A DNA stretch of 64,000 nt from Rhipicephalus microplus (GCF_043290135.1 NC_134700.1:238562088-238626087); one strand, 5' to 3'. Counted from the first letter of the stretch, positions 49,701-60,790 are shown. Notes: generated by a model not told the origin, from the letters alone. Made by a program: numbers and translations.

Positions 49701-52700
49701 AAGCTTGTAGTATTCTATTGCCCAGCAAGAAGAATGATTCATTGTTGTGATAACTTGAACATTATACTACGAACATTTGGGAACGATTAGTTAATGTGAA
49801 AAATATATACAAGGGCTGATAGCACTTTCTTTATATTTGAACTGTTGTGAAACCTTTATACTCAGAAGCTTCGCACACCGGCGTATAGAGCAACCCACAG
49901 CTTGGCTTAGATAGCCTACATTCGCGTGATGTATAAGCAGACAGTATACAGATGCACTCGACATCGTGCCGAGATCTACAAAGGGCTGTCATGACACGGA
50001 AAAGCGTATCCAAGTAACACGTAGCTGTTGTAGATGAAGGTTGTAACGACTCACTCTGTCTTCTCATCAGGCTTGCAGGCAGATTTGCGCCCAGCTGCAC
50101 GTGATCGCTGCCTGTGGATGCCAGTCGCACGACTACGACACGGTCGACAGGTCGCTGTCCGACATATGCAATGAAGACGACGAGGAACTCAGTGAGCGAA
50201 GCAAAGCAAGCGCACAGGTTTAGCTATCGACAGCACTGGCAGTGTTCCAAATGAAATTTCATAATTCAAGAATAAGGAACATGAACAAAAATGTACTCCA
50301 AGAGGAAATATTAATCGGCAATGAATTCAAAGAAACAGTGGTAAAGAATCATGACGAGTATAGAAATGAAAACCTTAGGCGACCACACACGTCCACGCAC
50401 AAACACAGTCACGCGCGCGAACACACGCACACACACGAAACGAAGCAATCGGCACGCACCTATATAGATCTCTTTAATGAAAATGCCAATCACTGTATAC
50501 TAACACAGGGAGAGAAAATAGGGTAGACGTGGGCACATTCTTCATTACCGCTTTTGCGCATTACATTTCAGACAAATGCATCGCAGAAGCGTCCGAGAGG
50601 ATCGATGGAGGGAAAGTCGAATGCCCGTGCTTGGAAAGCTGCACGTAAGTTCGCTCTTGGGTCTGTAAATGGGCAACACTTTGACAACGATTTCGGTACT
50701 TATTCATTGTAATAAATGAAGATAAAAAGTGACATTGCACATTAACGCTAGAGCATGAGAAGCAACATTCTACTGCATGGACTGAGAACTTCGTTTATGT
50801 ATGTTGGCATATATATAGCAGTAGTTTCACAGCTACAACTTATGGGAGACAGCTAAATATAGCACAATAGGCGTCGCTATATACTTTTACTCATCACCGA
50901 GAATTTCGATACTGTGACAAGTTGCTCCTACATGGCTTCATTGAAGACATAACAGTGCACCAGTGACTCCAAGTGCGGGGAATAATGAGTGGTAACGACT
51001 TTTTCCCCTACCCTAACCCCGTACTCACTGGTTTAATTGATGCTTATTGTGTTACTCAAGAGCTTGTCGCAAACATGGCAATGTGTGATATAGACTCCTG
51101 ACGAACAGTATCTGGCAAAAGTGTTTACATTCACATTCGTTTTACGCTGTGTACCTGTTCCTGCGGTGGTGGCCACTAGTGTGTCAGACAGTATGTGATC
51201 AGTTTATGCTTTGGAGGTTTTCCTTTAGGTATTTGTGCCTCTGACTGGTACATTTCTAGGCCTGTCTAGGTTTAAGCTGATCGCACTACCTTATTGATGT
51301 GCTATTTATGCAGACAATTAGAATAGAATTGCTATAATTTGCGCCTACATAAATTTTCGGTAGCCGCATAAAATGCTAATCACTTCAAAAATTAGTGGTG
51401 ACAGTAGTTGACGTACAAGTGCATAACAGCTTCATTTTTTTTCTTCACTAGCTTTATCGTAGACTAATAAAATCCCTTCTATAACCCTTTTCCTCTGTAC
51501 GTCAGTACAGTCAGTACTTTTGACGTTATTATATACCATATAGCATCAAGGCAATCGCTCTTGCTTCACTCGTGAAGACTGAATCCAACCGTGCCATGCG
51601 TTCCTCATCGATCAGTGGCTTCTAACTTTTTTGTCATCGTTTTTTTATCTTTTTTTAAGAGCTGCTTTCCGTGCGCCGTCGTTGCCTTCACGAAGGCAAA
51701 AATTCCGGTTCCTTCGATTGGCCGCGGAGCCGTGTCCAGGCGCCACGGTGTCAAACGATCCTCGCATGCACTTTCTGACCATGGTGTGCATGCCTTCTTC
51801 CAGCACAGACGCGAAAGTGGTGGCCCGCAGACAGGAAGTAATCTGTCCGAAAAAGAAAAAAGGAAGAAAGAAATCGACTACACAGTACGCACCCTTGTGC
51901 TGACCAGCCAGCAGGGGGCGGGGGGGGGGGGGGGGTTGTTCTAGGAGCAACCGCGCATTTAGTCGATTTCTCGAAAGGGCACAAAGGATTTGTCGATCCT
52001 ATAAACTCACGTTTAACTTCGGCTGTTTAGCGTCGCATTATTTAAGGGTAACATGTAAGGGTCGCATTTATGATATTCAAATCTGAAAACATGAGTCGTA
52101 CAGTTAATTTGACTTCATATGTAATTAGTCATACTGTTCCAAAAGTTTATACGCATGAGAGTTAAAGAATAACAGCAATGATAGCGAATAGTGACAGGGA
52201 TTTACAGCGAAAGGAACGATGGAGCAATCTATTTATGGTGTGCGGATTGCGCTAAAATAATCCCTTCAGTTTTCTGATTTTCAACACTATCTTCATTCTA
52301 CTTGCGTCATACACGTGCAAAATTGTCTTTAAGAATGGTGATCATAGACATGTTTTTTTTTTTTCCCGATTACCGAACACCAGTTCCTCTCCATTAAGTT
52401 CGCACGTTGAGGAAGACAGCTGAAGAGCTTTGCAGCTGTTACTTTTAGCTGAAGGTAAATTAATTTGAGATAAAAGTGGGGTTTATGTGTGTTGTATTAG
52501 GGGAACAAACACTGAGTGCTACTTTTTCTCCTCTGCCAAGGATTTGTGGTCAGGCGCTTCCTTCCGGTTTCCCGAATATTTCGGCAGTCTTTTTAAAAAT
52601 ACAAATCGATGCATCCGGATTAAAAGTTGTATTGAATGCACATGTGAGCGCGGTCTGTGCAGTTGATCATTCTCACCTGGTGCGTACGAATCACCATAAT

Positions 52701-54964
52701 CACCATAGTTTCTCTCACTGTGTGTTCGGTGTTGGGCTCACGCACCTGATACTTACGGCATATGATATACCGGAGCATAACTTCACTTATGAAGTTAAGA
52801 TAAGGACAGCCTCTCTTAATAATTAATGAAAATAAACTCATTAAGTTCGTTGAAAGATAGCGATTTGCTGGGATATTTGCCCCACCTGGCGGAGCTGATT
52901 GCCCTCCTTTCCACGTGACTTCTCAGATTGGCAGCACGCGAAGCACAATGCGAACCCAATAAAACGCCTTCTTCAAGGAATACACGACGGCATACGAGCG
53001 TCAACGGGCAAGTATAATTACCATAGGGTCGCCTCCAGATTTTTTTCTGTCAAGTGCTTCTAACTGTACCATTTTATGTGAGCTCCTATTGTTGTTGCGG
53101 CCTTGGCTGGAATTGTCGTCTATATACGTGTTTCTCTGTATTCTTTGACGCAGAGTGATAGAGTACTCGTGGCAAGCATCTTCCCTGAAGTGGACGAAAC
53201 ACATTGTGAGACACGTGATTCTTTTTTTTTTAAGTCTTTCCTGGAACCTGTATCCATGTGCAGTTGTCATCAACTGAAATAGAAGAGCGCAATTGCATAC
53301 TAAAGGTCGTATACTGGCTAAACAAATTTGGTAAGCTGAGAAATTTTCAAAACATTAGATGCTCAAGCGGAAGCATATCTCTCAGAATTCGATAGGTCAC
53401 ATTCATGTCAGTACATAGTAATCGTGGATTAAACACGAATTCAGTGTTCCATTTCACGGTACTCGCGATTACACATACTGTAACGTCTTCGTGAGATAAT
53501 GCTGCCATTCCACGCTGCGAGGAAAAAAAAGAGTATGTGCGACTCCTCTCGGCAAGCCCTTACTTGCCACTTATACGACTCTCTTTAAACATACAAGTTA
53601 ACTCTCTTCCGGGTCAGATGACTCTTGTAAAAGGGTATAACAATCTTCAAAGAGTGTTCACGTGTTTCTTTAAATGGAGTCATGCCTGGCTAGCCAGAAA
53701 TCTCCAAAAGGGTGAAATTATTTTTTTCGGAATGCACAAAACGCAGGAACTAGAGGCCAGACGCATAAAAAAAACTGAAAACATAGTGCTCAATCTCGCT
53801 CTCTTTATCGCGCGCGTGCACACGTTCGAGTTTGTTAGCATGTTGGTCGGCAAATTATGGATAAGTAATGCCTTATAGCAATATGCGATTTGCACTACGT
53901 TACACACGCAAGCTATTTTTTCGGCTTCGTGTCACAATCCTTGAATAGTGCTTTGTTCGACTTCTCACCAGGCTTCGTCATAATGTGTTTGCAATACAAA
54001 CAAATAAGAGCGGCACACACAGCAAGTGGAAGGCACCGTGTCTGCAAATTATGTAATGCACCTACGTGGTGCAGGAACGGTCGGATGTTAAAAAAGGAGG
54101 TACTCTGTATAAAGTAGGTAACAATTATAGTTGTCGCGAGAAAATAAATAAATAAATTATTTTACTTCCTTTGAAATTATTTGACTACAGTACTCAGTTG
54201 CATCCCCAGAAAAGTGACTCAGAAATTACAATAATTACGCTTGTGTTACTTCCATTCAATATTGTATTGCCGTAACACAATCACACAAGTTTACTCATAA
54301 TACAACGAACTACTTTGGCTTGCATTGTAGAAGAAGGCTGAGTGGCTTACTGCGGCTTCTGTGATGCATTGCTATGTTGTAGCTAGAGTTTTTTTTTCAA
54401 AGTTGTCCCTGATTTATCGACGTTTCCTCGTAGCTGTTATACTGAGCACTCTCTCAATTCATGAGCCGGGGAAGGGTAGTATTGTAACATATGGACACCT
54501 TGTGCACCAACTCGTAGTTGCCCAGTGCTTCAGTGCTAGTCTTCTCCACCTCTGCAAGAGACAGGACAGACCTGTTGGTTGTACATACTGTAATCTTGTA
54601 GCGCCTACAGACAAACGAGAGTGAGAGAACGACACGGTACAACAGAAGCGCGAACTGATAACTGCTTAATTTTAAAGAATCATGACAAAAGTTATATACC
54701 CGCAATGAAAAGGAGTGAGAAAACGGAACATAAAGAAGAACATTCACAGATGCTCAAGAAATACACCAAGAGAGATACTATCCTCAATCCGGCGCCCAAA
54801 TGTCTCGAGGTTTGTTTGTTTCCCTGCCCTGGAAGAATGACACCTCCGCTCCTGTTAATGGCAGTGAAGGAGCGCTAACGCAGGTATTAACGCCAGAGTG
54901 CGGTACCGTGAAGGTTTCGATGATTTTCCTATCTTTAGAGTTACTACATCGTGATACAAAAACG
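40499..54964 (+). CDS. DEG/ENaC family sodium channel subunit, ten exons (3' end not found)
   Basis: The exons join in frame as 40499-40764, 42542-42638, 43012-43110, 45274-45428, 46248-46354, 47223-47380, 48356-48460, 50071-50191, 50572-50644 and probably 54775-54964, giving about 457 residues. All introns are GT...AG. The first membrane segment is at about residues 68-87 after SHPVRRLAW. The family signature LPAVTVCNVNQ lies at about 111-121, YGNCF at about 214-218, AGF with SVHQPG at about 262-271, and the Cys-rich CRQIC...CGC...CPCLESC at about 331-393. The pre-TM2 strand VKVSMIFLSLELLHR lies near 431-445. Family members are trimeric, amiloride-sensitive cation channels in the plasma membrane, gated by protons, peptides or force. 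The ligand here is unknown. The Gly-X-Ser pore and TM2 exon were not located, so the gene may extend further or be truncated. Introns carry a Penelope fragment, a LINE tail and a SINE. Confidence 0.88.
40844..41786 (+). mobile_element. Penelope-like element fragment in intron 1
   Basis: The C-terminal part of a Penelope-like retroelement is present. The RT-to-endonuclease linker reads KVVIPSLHNISHRLKKVALR at about 40977-41036. A GIY-YIG endonuclease follows with VVYGTPFTCGKEYFGQT, LNVRLREHE and HLAMHCKECTCKP (41170-41340). A stop interrupts between the two parts at 41093-41095. An AATAAA lies near 41707. Inverted repeats of about 30 bp (40844-40875 and 41755-41786), beginning ATGATGAAACAAGCGC, bracket it. 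It is non-autonomous and decayed, and no RT core was seen. Confidence 0.82.
41185..41403 (+). pseudogene. GIY-YIG endonuclease fragment of Penelope-like element
   Basis: The frame reads through VYGTPFTCGKEYFGQTVRYL, which corresponds to the GIY...YIG core with the downstream conserved Arg in LNVRLREHE. The CKECTCKP cluster follows. Penelope-like elements are known for this pairing of RT and GIY-YIG nuclease. The Met at 41185 is internal; homology starts a few codons earlier at about 41155. Confidence 0.78.
42542..42638 (+). CDS. DEG/ENaC exon 2
   Basis: It encodes residues 90-121, from EYFEYADTVDVMW to LPAVTVCNVNQ. It completes a split Arg codon. The acceptor is TGTCTGACAG|AGAG and the donor CAG|GTATGT. 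The PAVTVCN phrase just after TM1 is the strongest family signature in the window. Confidence 0.92.
43012..43110 (+). CDS. DEG/ENaC exon 3
   Basis: It encodes residues 122-154, beginning VRWSVFCGDIELNRS. The acceptor is CTCCGCAG|GTACGG. The donor is taken as CTGG|GTGGGC because it keeps phase 0 with exon 4. Other GT sites nearby break the frame. Confidence 0.78.
43160..43335 (+). repeat. LINE 3'-tail fragment in intron 3
   Basis: A TC-rich lead, then CACGTGTAGGGTAGCAAACC, ACTGGTTAACATCCCC and a further TC-rich run match the tail of the LINE family at 37630. There is no coding sequence. Confidence 0.75.
43336..45273 (+). other. Remainder of DEG/ENaC intron 3
   Basis: No further exon or repeat family was recognised. 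It contains T-rich stretches (44440-44515) and an AT-rich run of TAATA units at about 44783-44830. Confidence 0.45.
45274..45428 (+). CDS. DEG/ENaC exon 4
   Basis: It encodes residues 155-205 plus two bases. It begins LREDNATQREEFHKW and ends GHQRENMVVSCLVGGKDCNTP. The Gly-His-Gln...Met...Ser-Cys...Gly...Cys pattern is the conserved start of the extracellular disulfide-rich region. The acceptor is GTTGCGCAG|TTACGC. The donor is CCCGA|GTAAAA. Confidence 0.86.
46248..46354 (+). CDS. DEG/ENaC exon 5
   Basis: It encodes residues 206-241 plus one base. It includes VKVYGPYGNCFCLGCN, where the family has T-x-Tyr-Gly-Asn-Cys-Tyr/Phe. A T-rich tract ends in TTTTAAG at the acceptor. The donor is CAAG|GTACCG. 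Confidence 0.88.
47223..47380 (+). CDS. DEG/ENaC exon 6
   Basis: It encodes residues 242-294. It begins GVRLLLNLELNEYLP and continues TTEAGFVVSVHQPGVQVDF to LPCHTTMISVTQ. The Gly-Leu/Val-Arg-Leu-x-Leu-Asn and AGF-x-V-x-V-H blocks are family hallmarks of the palm and beta-ball region. The acceptor is GTTGAAG|GTGT and the donor GCAG|GTTTGA. Confidence 0.9.
47545..47627. repeat. Compound trinucleotide repeat (ATT)n(AGT)n(AGG)n
   Basis: Three successive trinucleotide tracts occur, each one substitution from the previous, ending in ACGACGAT. They lie in intron 6. Confidence 0.95.
48356..48460 (+). CDS. DEG/ENaC exon 7
   Basis: It encodes residues 295-329, beginning SIYFRLEPPYRNPCQRGF. The PPY...C element is the conserved Pro-Tyr-x-x-x-Cys of the family. 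The exon is 35 whole codons. The acceptor is TTTTCGCAG|TC and the donor AAAG|GTGAGC. Confidence 0.9.
49450..49715 (+). mobile_element. Ruka-like SINE, full length, in intron 7, with 15-bp target duplication
   Basis: The element spans 49465-49700. Its head is CGCCGCGATTGTCTAGTGGC with B box GGGTTCGAATTCC, then the standard body to GACGTTACACCCCACATATC. The flanks AAGCTTGTATTATTC (49450-49464) and AAGCTTGTAGTATTC (49701-49715) differ at one base, so this insertion is older than the one at 25370. It lies in the same direction as the host gene. Confidence 0.92.
50071..50191 (+). CDS. DEG/ENaC exon 8
   Basis: It encodes residues 330-369 plus one base. ACRQICAQLHVIAACGCQSH is the Cys-x-x-x-Cys...Cys-x-Cys motif of the thumb. 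An acidic stretch (NEDDEEL) follows. The acceptor is CTCATCAG|GCTTGC and the donor CTCA|GTGAGC. Confidence 0.92.
50572..50644 (+). CDS. DEG/ENaC exon 9
   Basis: It encodes residues 370-393 plus two bases. NKCIAEASERIDGGKVECPC then LESC gives the conserved Cys-x-Cys-x-x-x-Cys at the end of the thumb. The acceptor is ACATTTCAG|AC and the donor GCAC|GTAAGT, close to the optimum. Confidence 0.92.
50645..54774 (+). other. DEG/ENaC intron 9, no repeat recognised
   Basis: This is the longest intron of the model (about 4.1 kb). It holds a G-run of 18 near 51918-51935, next to a GC-richer patch at 51590-51950 with overlapping frames and no domain. I looked here for an additional exon and found none. 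Confidence 0.5.
54775..54964 (+). CDS. DEG/ENaC exon 10 (boundaries uncertain)
   Basis: In phase with exon 9 it reads from YYPQSGAQMSRGLFVSLPWK to VLTPECGTVKVSMIFLSLEL and LLHRDTKT. This fits the family region just before TM2, including the N-glycosylation-type sites NDT and NGS. The upstream side lacks a pyrimidine tract. Phase-compatible acceptors exist at 54736, 54739 and 54775. The only in-frame GT sites before the stop at 54989 are 54965 and 54970. Reading on would end the protein without TM2. Confidence 0.6.
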
Positions 54965-54999
54965 GTGCAGTCTAACTTCAGACGACATTGACTCCCATT

Positions 55000-56081
<1,082 letters not shown>

Positions 56082-56095
56082 CTAATTTCCCCCGT
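56082..56095 (-). other. Polypurine tract of the Gypsy element
   Basis: On the minus strand GGGGGAAATTAG precedes the TG of the LTR. This is the usual primer site for plus-strand DNA synthesis. Confidence 0.6.
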
Positions 56096-56099
56096 CGAC

Positions 56100-57503
56100 G
56101 GAAGCGGCCAGCCTGACCGCGAATTACGCTGTGGAGCGCATACGATAGGGCTTGAGACACGAAACGTGCACAATCTCTGTCCCGCGGCAGCGTTGGTCAG
56201 TGGGGACATGAACAGGTGTGACAAGGTAGCTCACCGGTGAAGTCTGTTCGACAACTTTGTAGGGGCCAAGATAGCGTCACTCAAGCTTCTCGCATAAGCC
56301 AGGCGTTCGCACAGGAGTCCACAGAAGTACATCGTCACCTGGGCGGTAGAGAACGACGCGGTGAGTGGCATCGTAACGATGTTTGCGATCTTCTTGGCTA
56401 GCTTCGGTGTTTACACGGGCAAGACGATGGCATTGAGCAACACGGGACAAAAACTGGTCGCAAACGAATGGTGAAGAGTTGACGGGGCCAGAAAAGAATG
56501 AAACGTCGAGTGGTGATGTCGGTTGTCGTCCGTATACTAGGAAAAACGGAGAATAGCCTGTGGTTCGTTGAACTGACGTATTATATGTATACGTGACAAA
56601 GGGAAGTATGGCATCTCAATTGCGATGGTCTGGTCGGATATGCATGGACAGCATGTCACACAGCGTGCGATGAAATCTTTCCGTTAAGGCATTGGTTTGC
56701 GGGTGATAGCTAGATGTTGTTTTATGAACTGTTTTTGATGCTTGAAGAACTTCACTGAGCGTACTTGAAAGAAATGCCTTGCCCCGGTCGCTCAAAAGAA
56801 CACGAAGGGCTCCGTGACGTAGGTAAATAGCATTCTAGAAAAAAGTTGCTACTTCCGAAGCAGTTCCTGAAGTGATCGAGGCCGTCTCAGCGTACCGGGT
56901 CAAGTGATCAACGGCGGTGACGATCCCTCTCTTGCCGTCTGATGTAGTTGGGAGGGGCCCGAAGAGCTCAATTCCGACGACAGAGAACGGCTATGATGGA
57001 CAAGGAAGTGGTTGTAGGGTCCCGACTGGAGCAGTAGTGGGCCGCTTGTGGTGTTGGCAAAGTGTGCACGAGGCAATATATTTAGCTACCGTCGTGGAAA
57101 GACCTGGCCAGAAGAATCGACTGCGGATGCGCTCGTATGTTTTGTAGTAACCCAAGTGTCCTGACGTCAGGTCGTCGTGGGAAGCACGCAGAACTTCAGT
57201 GCGTAGTGCGCGTGGTACGATGGCAACCCATCGGTGGCCTTCCGGGTGGAAAGTGTATCGATATAGCACATCGTCCTCCAACTTAAATAGTCGGATTTGT
57301 TTCCGGAGCTTGGCATTATGGGAAGATGAAGCGCCGGTAAGCCGACCGATGATGTCAGTGCAATAAAAATCGGCTCGCTGGTGAGTAGTAAGTACTGACG
57401 GACGGGTGCATAAAGGTAGGGAAGAAATGGCTGATATCGACGAGGCGTCCTCCGTATAGCCAATTTGACAAGGGGATGTGACGTGCGCCAAAAACTGCGG
57501 CAA
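56100..57503 (-). pseudogene. Gypsy integrase region
   Basis: The H2C2 zinc-binding domain is clear in 56991-57503 (SGHLGYYKTYERIRSRFFWP, then CTLCQHH). Downstream, broken frames still show LSDRGKAF and SYHPQTNALTERFHRTL, the catalytic core around its second Asp and the Glu region. Several stops and frameshifts separate these blocks, so no intact integrase is encoded. Confidence 0.85.
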
Positions 57504-57512
57504 AGGGCATCG

Positions 57513-57899
57513 TCACAAAGCGTCGGCATCTTGATGTTGTCTTCCAGTCTTGTAGATGACGTCAAAGCCATAAGATTGTAGTCGGAGAATCCAGCGGCCA
57601 AGTCGTCCCGACAAGTTTTTGATTGTGGACAACCAGCAAAGAGCATGGTGATCTGTCACAACAGTAAAATGTCGACCATGTAGGTACGGACAGAACTTTT
57701 GAATGGACCAGACAACAGCCAAGCACTCTTGTTCGGTTATCGAGTACCTCTTCTCTGCATAGGTCAGAGTGCGGCTTGCATACGCGACAACTTTCTTGCG
57801 AAAGGCAAGGTCGCGCTGGAGGAGTACGGCACCGATTCCTTGTCCACTAGCGTCAGTGTGTAATATCGCAGGTGCCCTGTCATCGAAATAACAAAGCAC
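57513..57899 (-). pseudogene. Gypsy RNase H domain
   Basis: This frame of 128 codons includes [16 protein letters not shown] (first catalytic Asp), YSITEQECLAVVW (Glu), VVTDHHALCWL (Asp) and a distal DADAL. The domain is open in this stretch. It follows the duplicated pol segment on its upstream side. Confidence 0.88.
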
Positions 57900-58523
57900 C
57901 GGTGGGGATGTCAGTGCCTGCTTGAGTTCTTGAATTGAGGCTTCGCATTGATCATCCCAATCGAAGGAACCGGTACTAGCAAGGAGCTTGTGGAGAGGAG
58001 TGGCAATAGTGTCAAAGTTGTGAATAAAGCGGCGAAAGTACGATGCGAGTTCAAGGAAACTGCGTAGTTCTTTGGAGCGAAAGGGTCACGGAAAGTTGAG
58101 GACTGCGGAAATTTTGTCAGGATCGGGCTGGATGTCACCTTTGCTAACGAGATGTCCTCGAACATTTATACGCGCTGGAGAAGTACGGCGCCGATTCCTT
58201 GTCCACTAGCGTCAGTGTGTAATATCGTAGGTGCCGTATCATCGAAATAACAAAGCACCGGTGGGGATGTCAGTGCCTACTTGAGTTCTTGAAATGAGGC
58301 TTCGCATTGATCATCCCAATCGAAGGAACCGGTACTAGCAAGGAGCTTGTGGAGAGGAGCGGCAATAGTGGCAAAGTTGCGAATGAAGCGGCGAAAGTAC
58401 GATGCGAGTCCAAGGAAAGTGCGTAGTTCTTTGGAGCGAAAGGGTCGCGGAAAGTTGAGGACTGCGGAAATTTTGTCAGGATCGGGCTGGATGTCATCTT
58501 TGCTAACGAGATGTCCTCGAACA
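57806..58523 (-). repeat. 359-bp tandem duplication inside Gypsy pol
   Basis: 57806-58164 and 58165-58523 are head-to-tail copies with a constant 359-bp offset and only scattered substitutions. For example, the phrase TGTCCACTAGCGTCAGTG starts at 57841 and 58200. The duplicated part runs from the end of the RT thumb to the start of RNase H. 359 is not a multiple of three, so the duplication by itself destroys the pol frame. Confidence 0.92.
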
Positions 58524-58876
58524 TTTATAGCTGTGCTGCCAAAATGGCACTTCTTTGTGTTTAGTTGAAGTCCAGCATTGGAGAGACATGTGAGCACTTG
58601 ATCTAGACGTTGCAGATGATCAGCAAAAGTGGAAGAAAACACGACGATATCATCGAGGTAGCATAGACAAGTTTTCCACTCGAGGCCACGAAGAACAGTG
58701 TAGATCATCCTTTCAAATGTGGCGGGAGCATTACATAGGCCGAACGGCATTACGTTAAACTCGTAAAGACCATCCGGAGTAAAAAAGGTGGTCTTTCCTT
58801 TGTCTGCTTCGTCCATTGGTATTTGCCAATACCCGGACCGAAGGTCAAGGGTGGAGAAGTATTGGGCGCCTTGCAA
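58277..58876 (-). pseudogene. Gypsy reverse transcriptase core
   Basis: The 199-codon frame contains FSTLDLRSGYWQIPM (first catalytic Asp), MPFGLCNAPATFERM, YLDDIVVFS (catalytic pair) and KELRTFLGLASYFRRFI of the thumb and connection. It ends in the duplicated segment. The upstream N-terminal portion is separated by the nested SINE and continues, frame-shifted, to about 59260 (ERKIIEENVTDML). Confidence 0.92.
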
Positions 58877-58885
58877 TGAGTCAAA

Positions 58886-59042
58886 TGCATCATCTAGTGT
58901 AGGCCCGTGTACTCAGATTTGGGTGCACGTTAAAGAACCCCAGGTGGTCGAAATTTCCAGAGCCCTCCACTACGGCGTCTCCCATAATCATATGGTGGTT
59001 TTGGGACGTTAAACCCCACAAATCAATCAAGTGCATCATCTA
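58886..59042 (+). mobile_element. 5'-truncated Ruka-like SINE nested in the Gypsy RT, 11-bp target duplication
   Basis: The insert covers 58897-59031, from GGCCCGTGTACTCAG to GGGACGTTAAACCCCACAAA plus AATC repeats. TGCATCATCTA flanks it at 58886-58896 and 59032-59042. Only the body is present, without the tRNA head, so reverse transcription stopped early. It is antisense to the Gypsy element. Confidence 0.94.
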
Positions 59043-59339
59043 TACGGGGCATCGGATATACATGCTTTCGGGTAATCTTTTTGAGCGAGTGGTAATCAAC
59101 ACAAAATCGTACCGATCGATCCTTCTTTTGTACCTACACAACGGGTGATGACGAAGAACTGGTAAAGGGTCGTATGATATTTCTTTTAGCATATCGGTCA
59201 CGTTCTCCTCGATGATCTTGCGCTCGGCCAAGGAGACTCGGTAGGGACGACGGCGTACAACAGTCTAACCTTCAGTGTCGATGCGAAGATGCGCTACTGT
59301 GGTCTGTCCTAGTGCCGAAGCATTGGCGTCGAAGGAGGC

Positions 59340-60062
59340 CTAGTGTTTCGTTAGCAAATTTAGCAACGCCTCACGTTGAGAAGCAGAAAGGTCAGGATTT
59401 ATCCCGGGAGCAAAGCAGGAGGAAGTAACAGACTGGGCCTGTTGTGGCTGAGCTGTCAAGGCGTCAAGAGAGGCCAAAGATACTGGTTGGGTATCCACAT
59501 AACATGACACTGCAGAACCTTGAGGTAGGAGGACAGGCTCTGGAGTAGGGTTCAGGCAGGGGATTATCGCAGCACTGTCTTTGAACCGCACCAGGCTGGA
59601 GGCGACTACAACGCCGCGAGCTAGACATCTGCTGGAAGGGGTGATAAGGACGTCACCATTAGCAATATTCGGAGAAGTGATGGTGATGAGTTGCTTCTGA
59701 CCCGGGAGCAGTATGGATTCAGAAGCTGTGAAGAAACGCAATTGTTTTTCGTCGACGCGTTCGCTGCAGTGATCGTTCTCGGTCATTTCGACTACACGTT
59801 GACGGCAAGAAATTAATGCAAATGCTGATTAGAGAAAGTCCCTACCTAAAATTAGTTCATGAGCACATGAAATTAACACAGCGAAGGTGATGTGATGACG
59901 AATACTATCAATGAAGACACGTGCTGTACATTGGGCCGATGGTCTAATTATTGCTACATTGGCCCCAATCAAAGATGATCCAAGGTAGGGTGTCTTCACT
60001 TTCCGCAATCGAGAACACAAGTCGGCATGCATAACTGAAATAGTTGCTCCAGTGTCCACCAA
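59340..60062 (-). pseudogene. Gypsy protease and linker region
   Basis: 59829-60062 holds the aspartic protease: VDTGATISVM with the catalytic Asp, and LILGRDFL near its end. 59340-59786 is the linker leading to RT (AAIIPCLNPTPEPVLLPQG). A TAG directly precedes the ALVDTGA codons, and a frame change lies between 59786 and 59829. No functional protease-polyprotein is encoded. Confidence 0.85.
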
Positions 60063-60172
60063 AGCCTACACCCGCACACCTTGCACAGTTACCAATAACA
60101 TGCTTGATGGTCGTTCAGGAGGACTTGGGTCATTTCGCCGCGATGCAGTTTTTCCTCCAAAAACTGCACTGT

Positions 60173-60787
60173 TTAGTTTTCTGATCGCTGGGCAGCCAGT
60201 TGAGAGACAGGCCAAAGTGGTGAAACAGAGCGTCGGAGTGGCGAAGGGGTGCGTGGTCGGAATGCACGTGTATTGTTGGTCGTGTTGGAAATGCGCACAG
60301 GAGACGGTGATTGGTGGTTGGAACGACTGTCGGCATAACGGTAGTAACCTCGAGCACATGTGTCTTCTCGTTCAAAAGCGGCATAACCACGACGTTCATC
60401 TTGCTGCCGACGTCGACAGACCCGGAAAATGTGTCCTCGAATTCCACAGTAGTAGCAAATAGGCCGTGGGGCCCGCCAGGAAGAATGGTAGGTTGGGTTC
60501 GGTGGACGGGCGACTAGAGGTGCGAGATGTTCATGATCAGGTACATGTAGTGGTACTTGAGACGGCGAGGGTTGCATTGAAGCGATCTGTGCATACGAAG
60601 TGGGTTGGGGGCATAGTGGAGCACGGTGGGTGCTTTGAAACGCTGACATTTCTTCCCTAATAATGCCACGCAGATCGCTAGAGGCGGGTTGAGCCGGAAC
60701 GTTGTTAGAAGGAGGTAAACTGTAGGCTTGCGATTCCTCATGAATTATGGCTCGAATGATGGATCGGAGCTCCATACTATTTACCAA
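60173..60787 (-). pseudogene. Gypsy gag-like region with CCHC zinc knuckle
   Basis: The 204-codon frame starts MVNSMELRSIIRAIIHEE, has a Pro/Ser-rich middle, and carries one knuckle, CYYCGIRGHIFRVC, followed by an Arg-rich tail. The knuckle would bind RNA in the particle. The frame ends out of phase with the protease. Confidence 0.82.
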
Positions 60788-60790
60788 AGG

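Noticed and set aside
51591..51950. Possible extra channel exon or separate gene in intron 9
   Set aside because: The frames do not match any DEG/ENaC segment and run into a poly-G tract. No phase-compatible splice pair gave a family motif.
58165..58524. 84-codon repeated frames at 57911-58165 and 58270-58524
   Set aside because: They are off-frame readings of the duplicated Gypsy pol segment.
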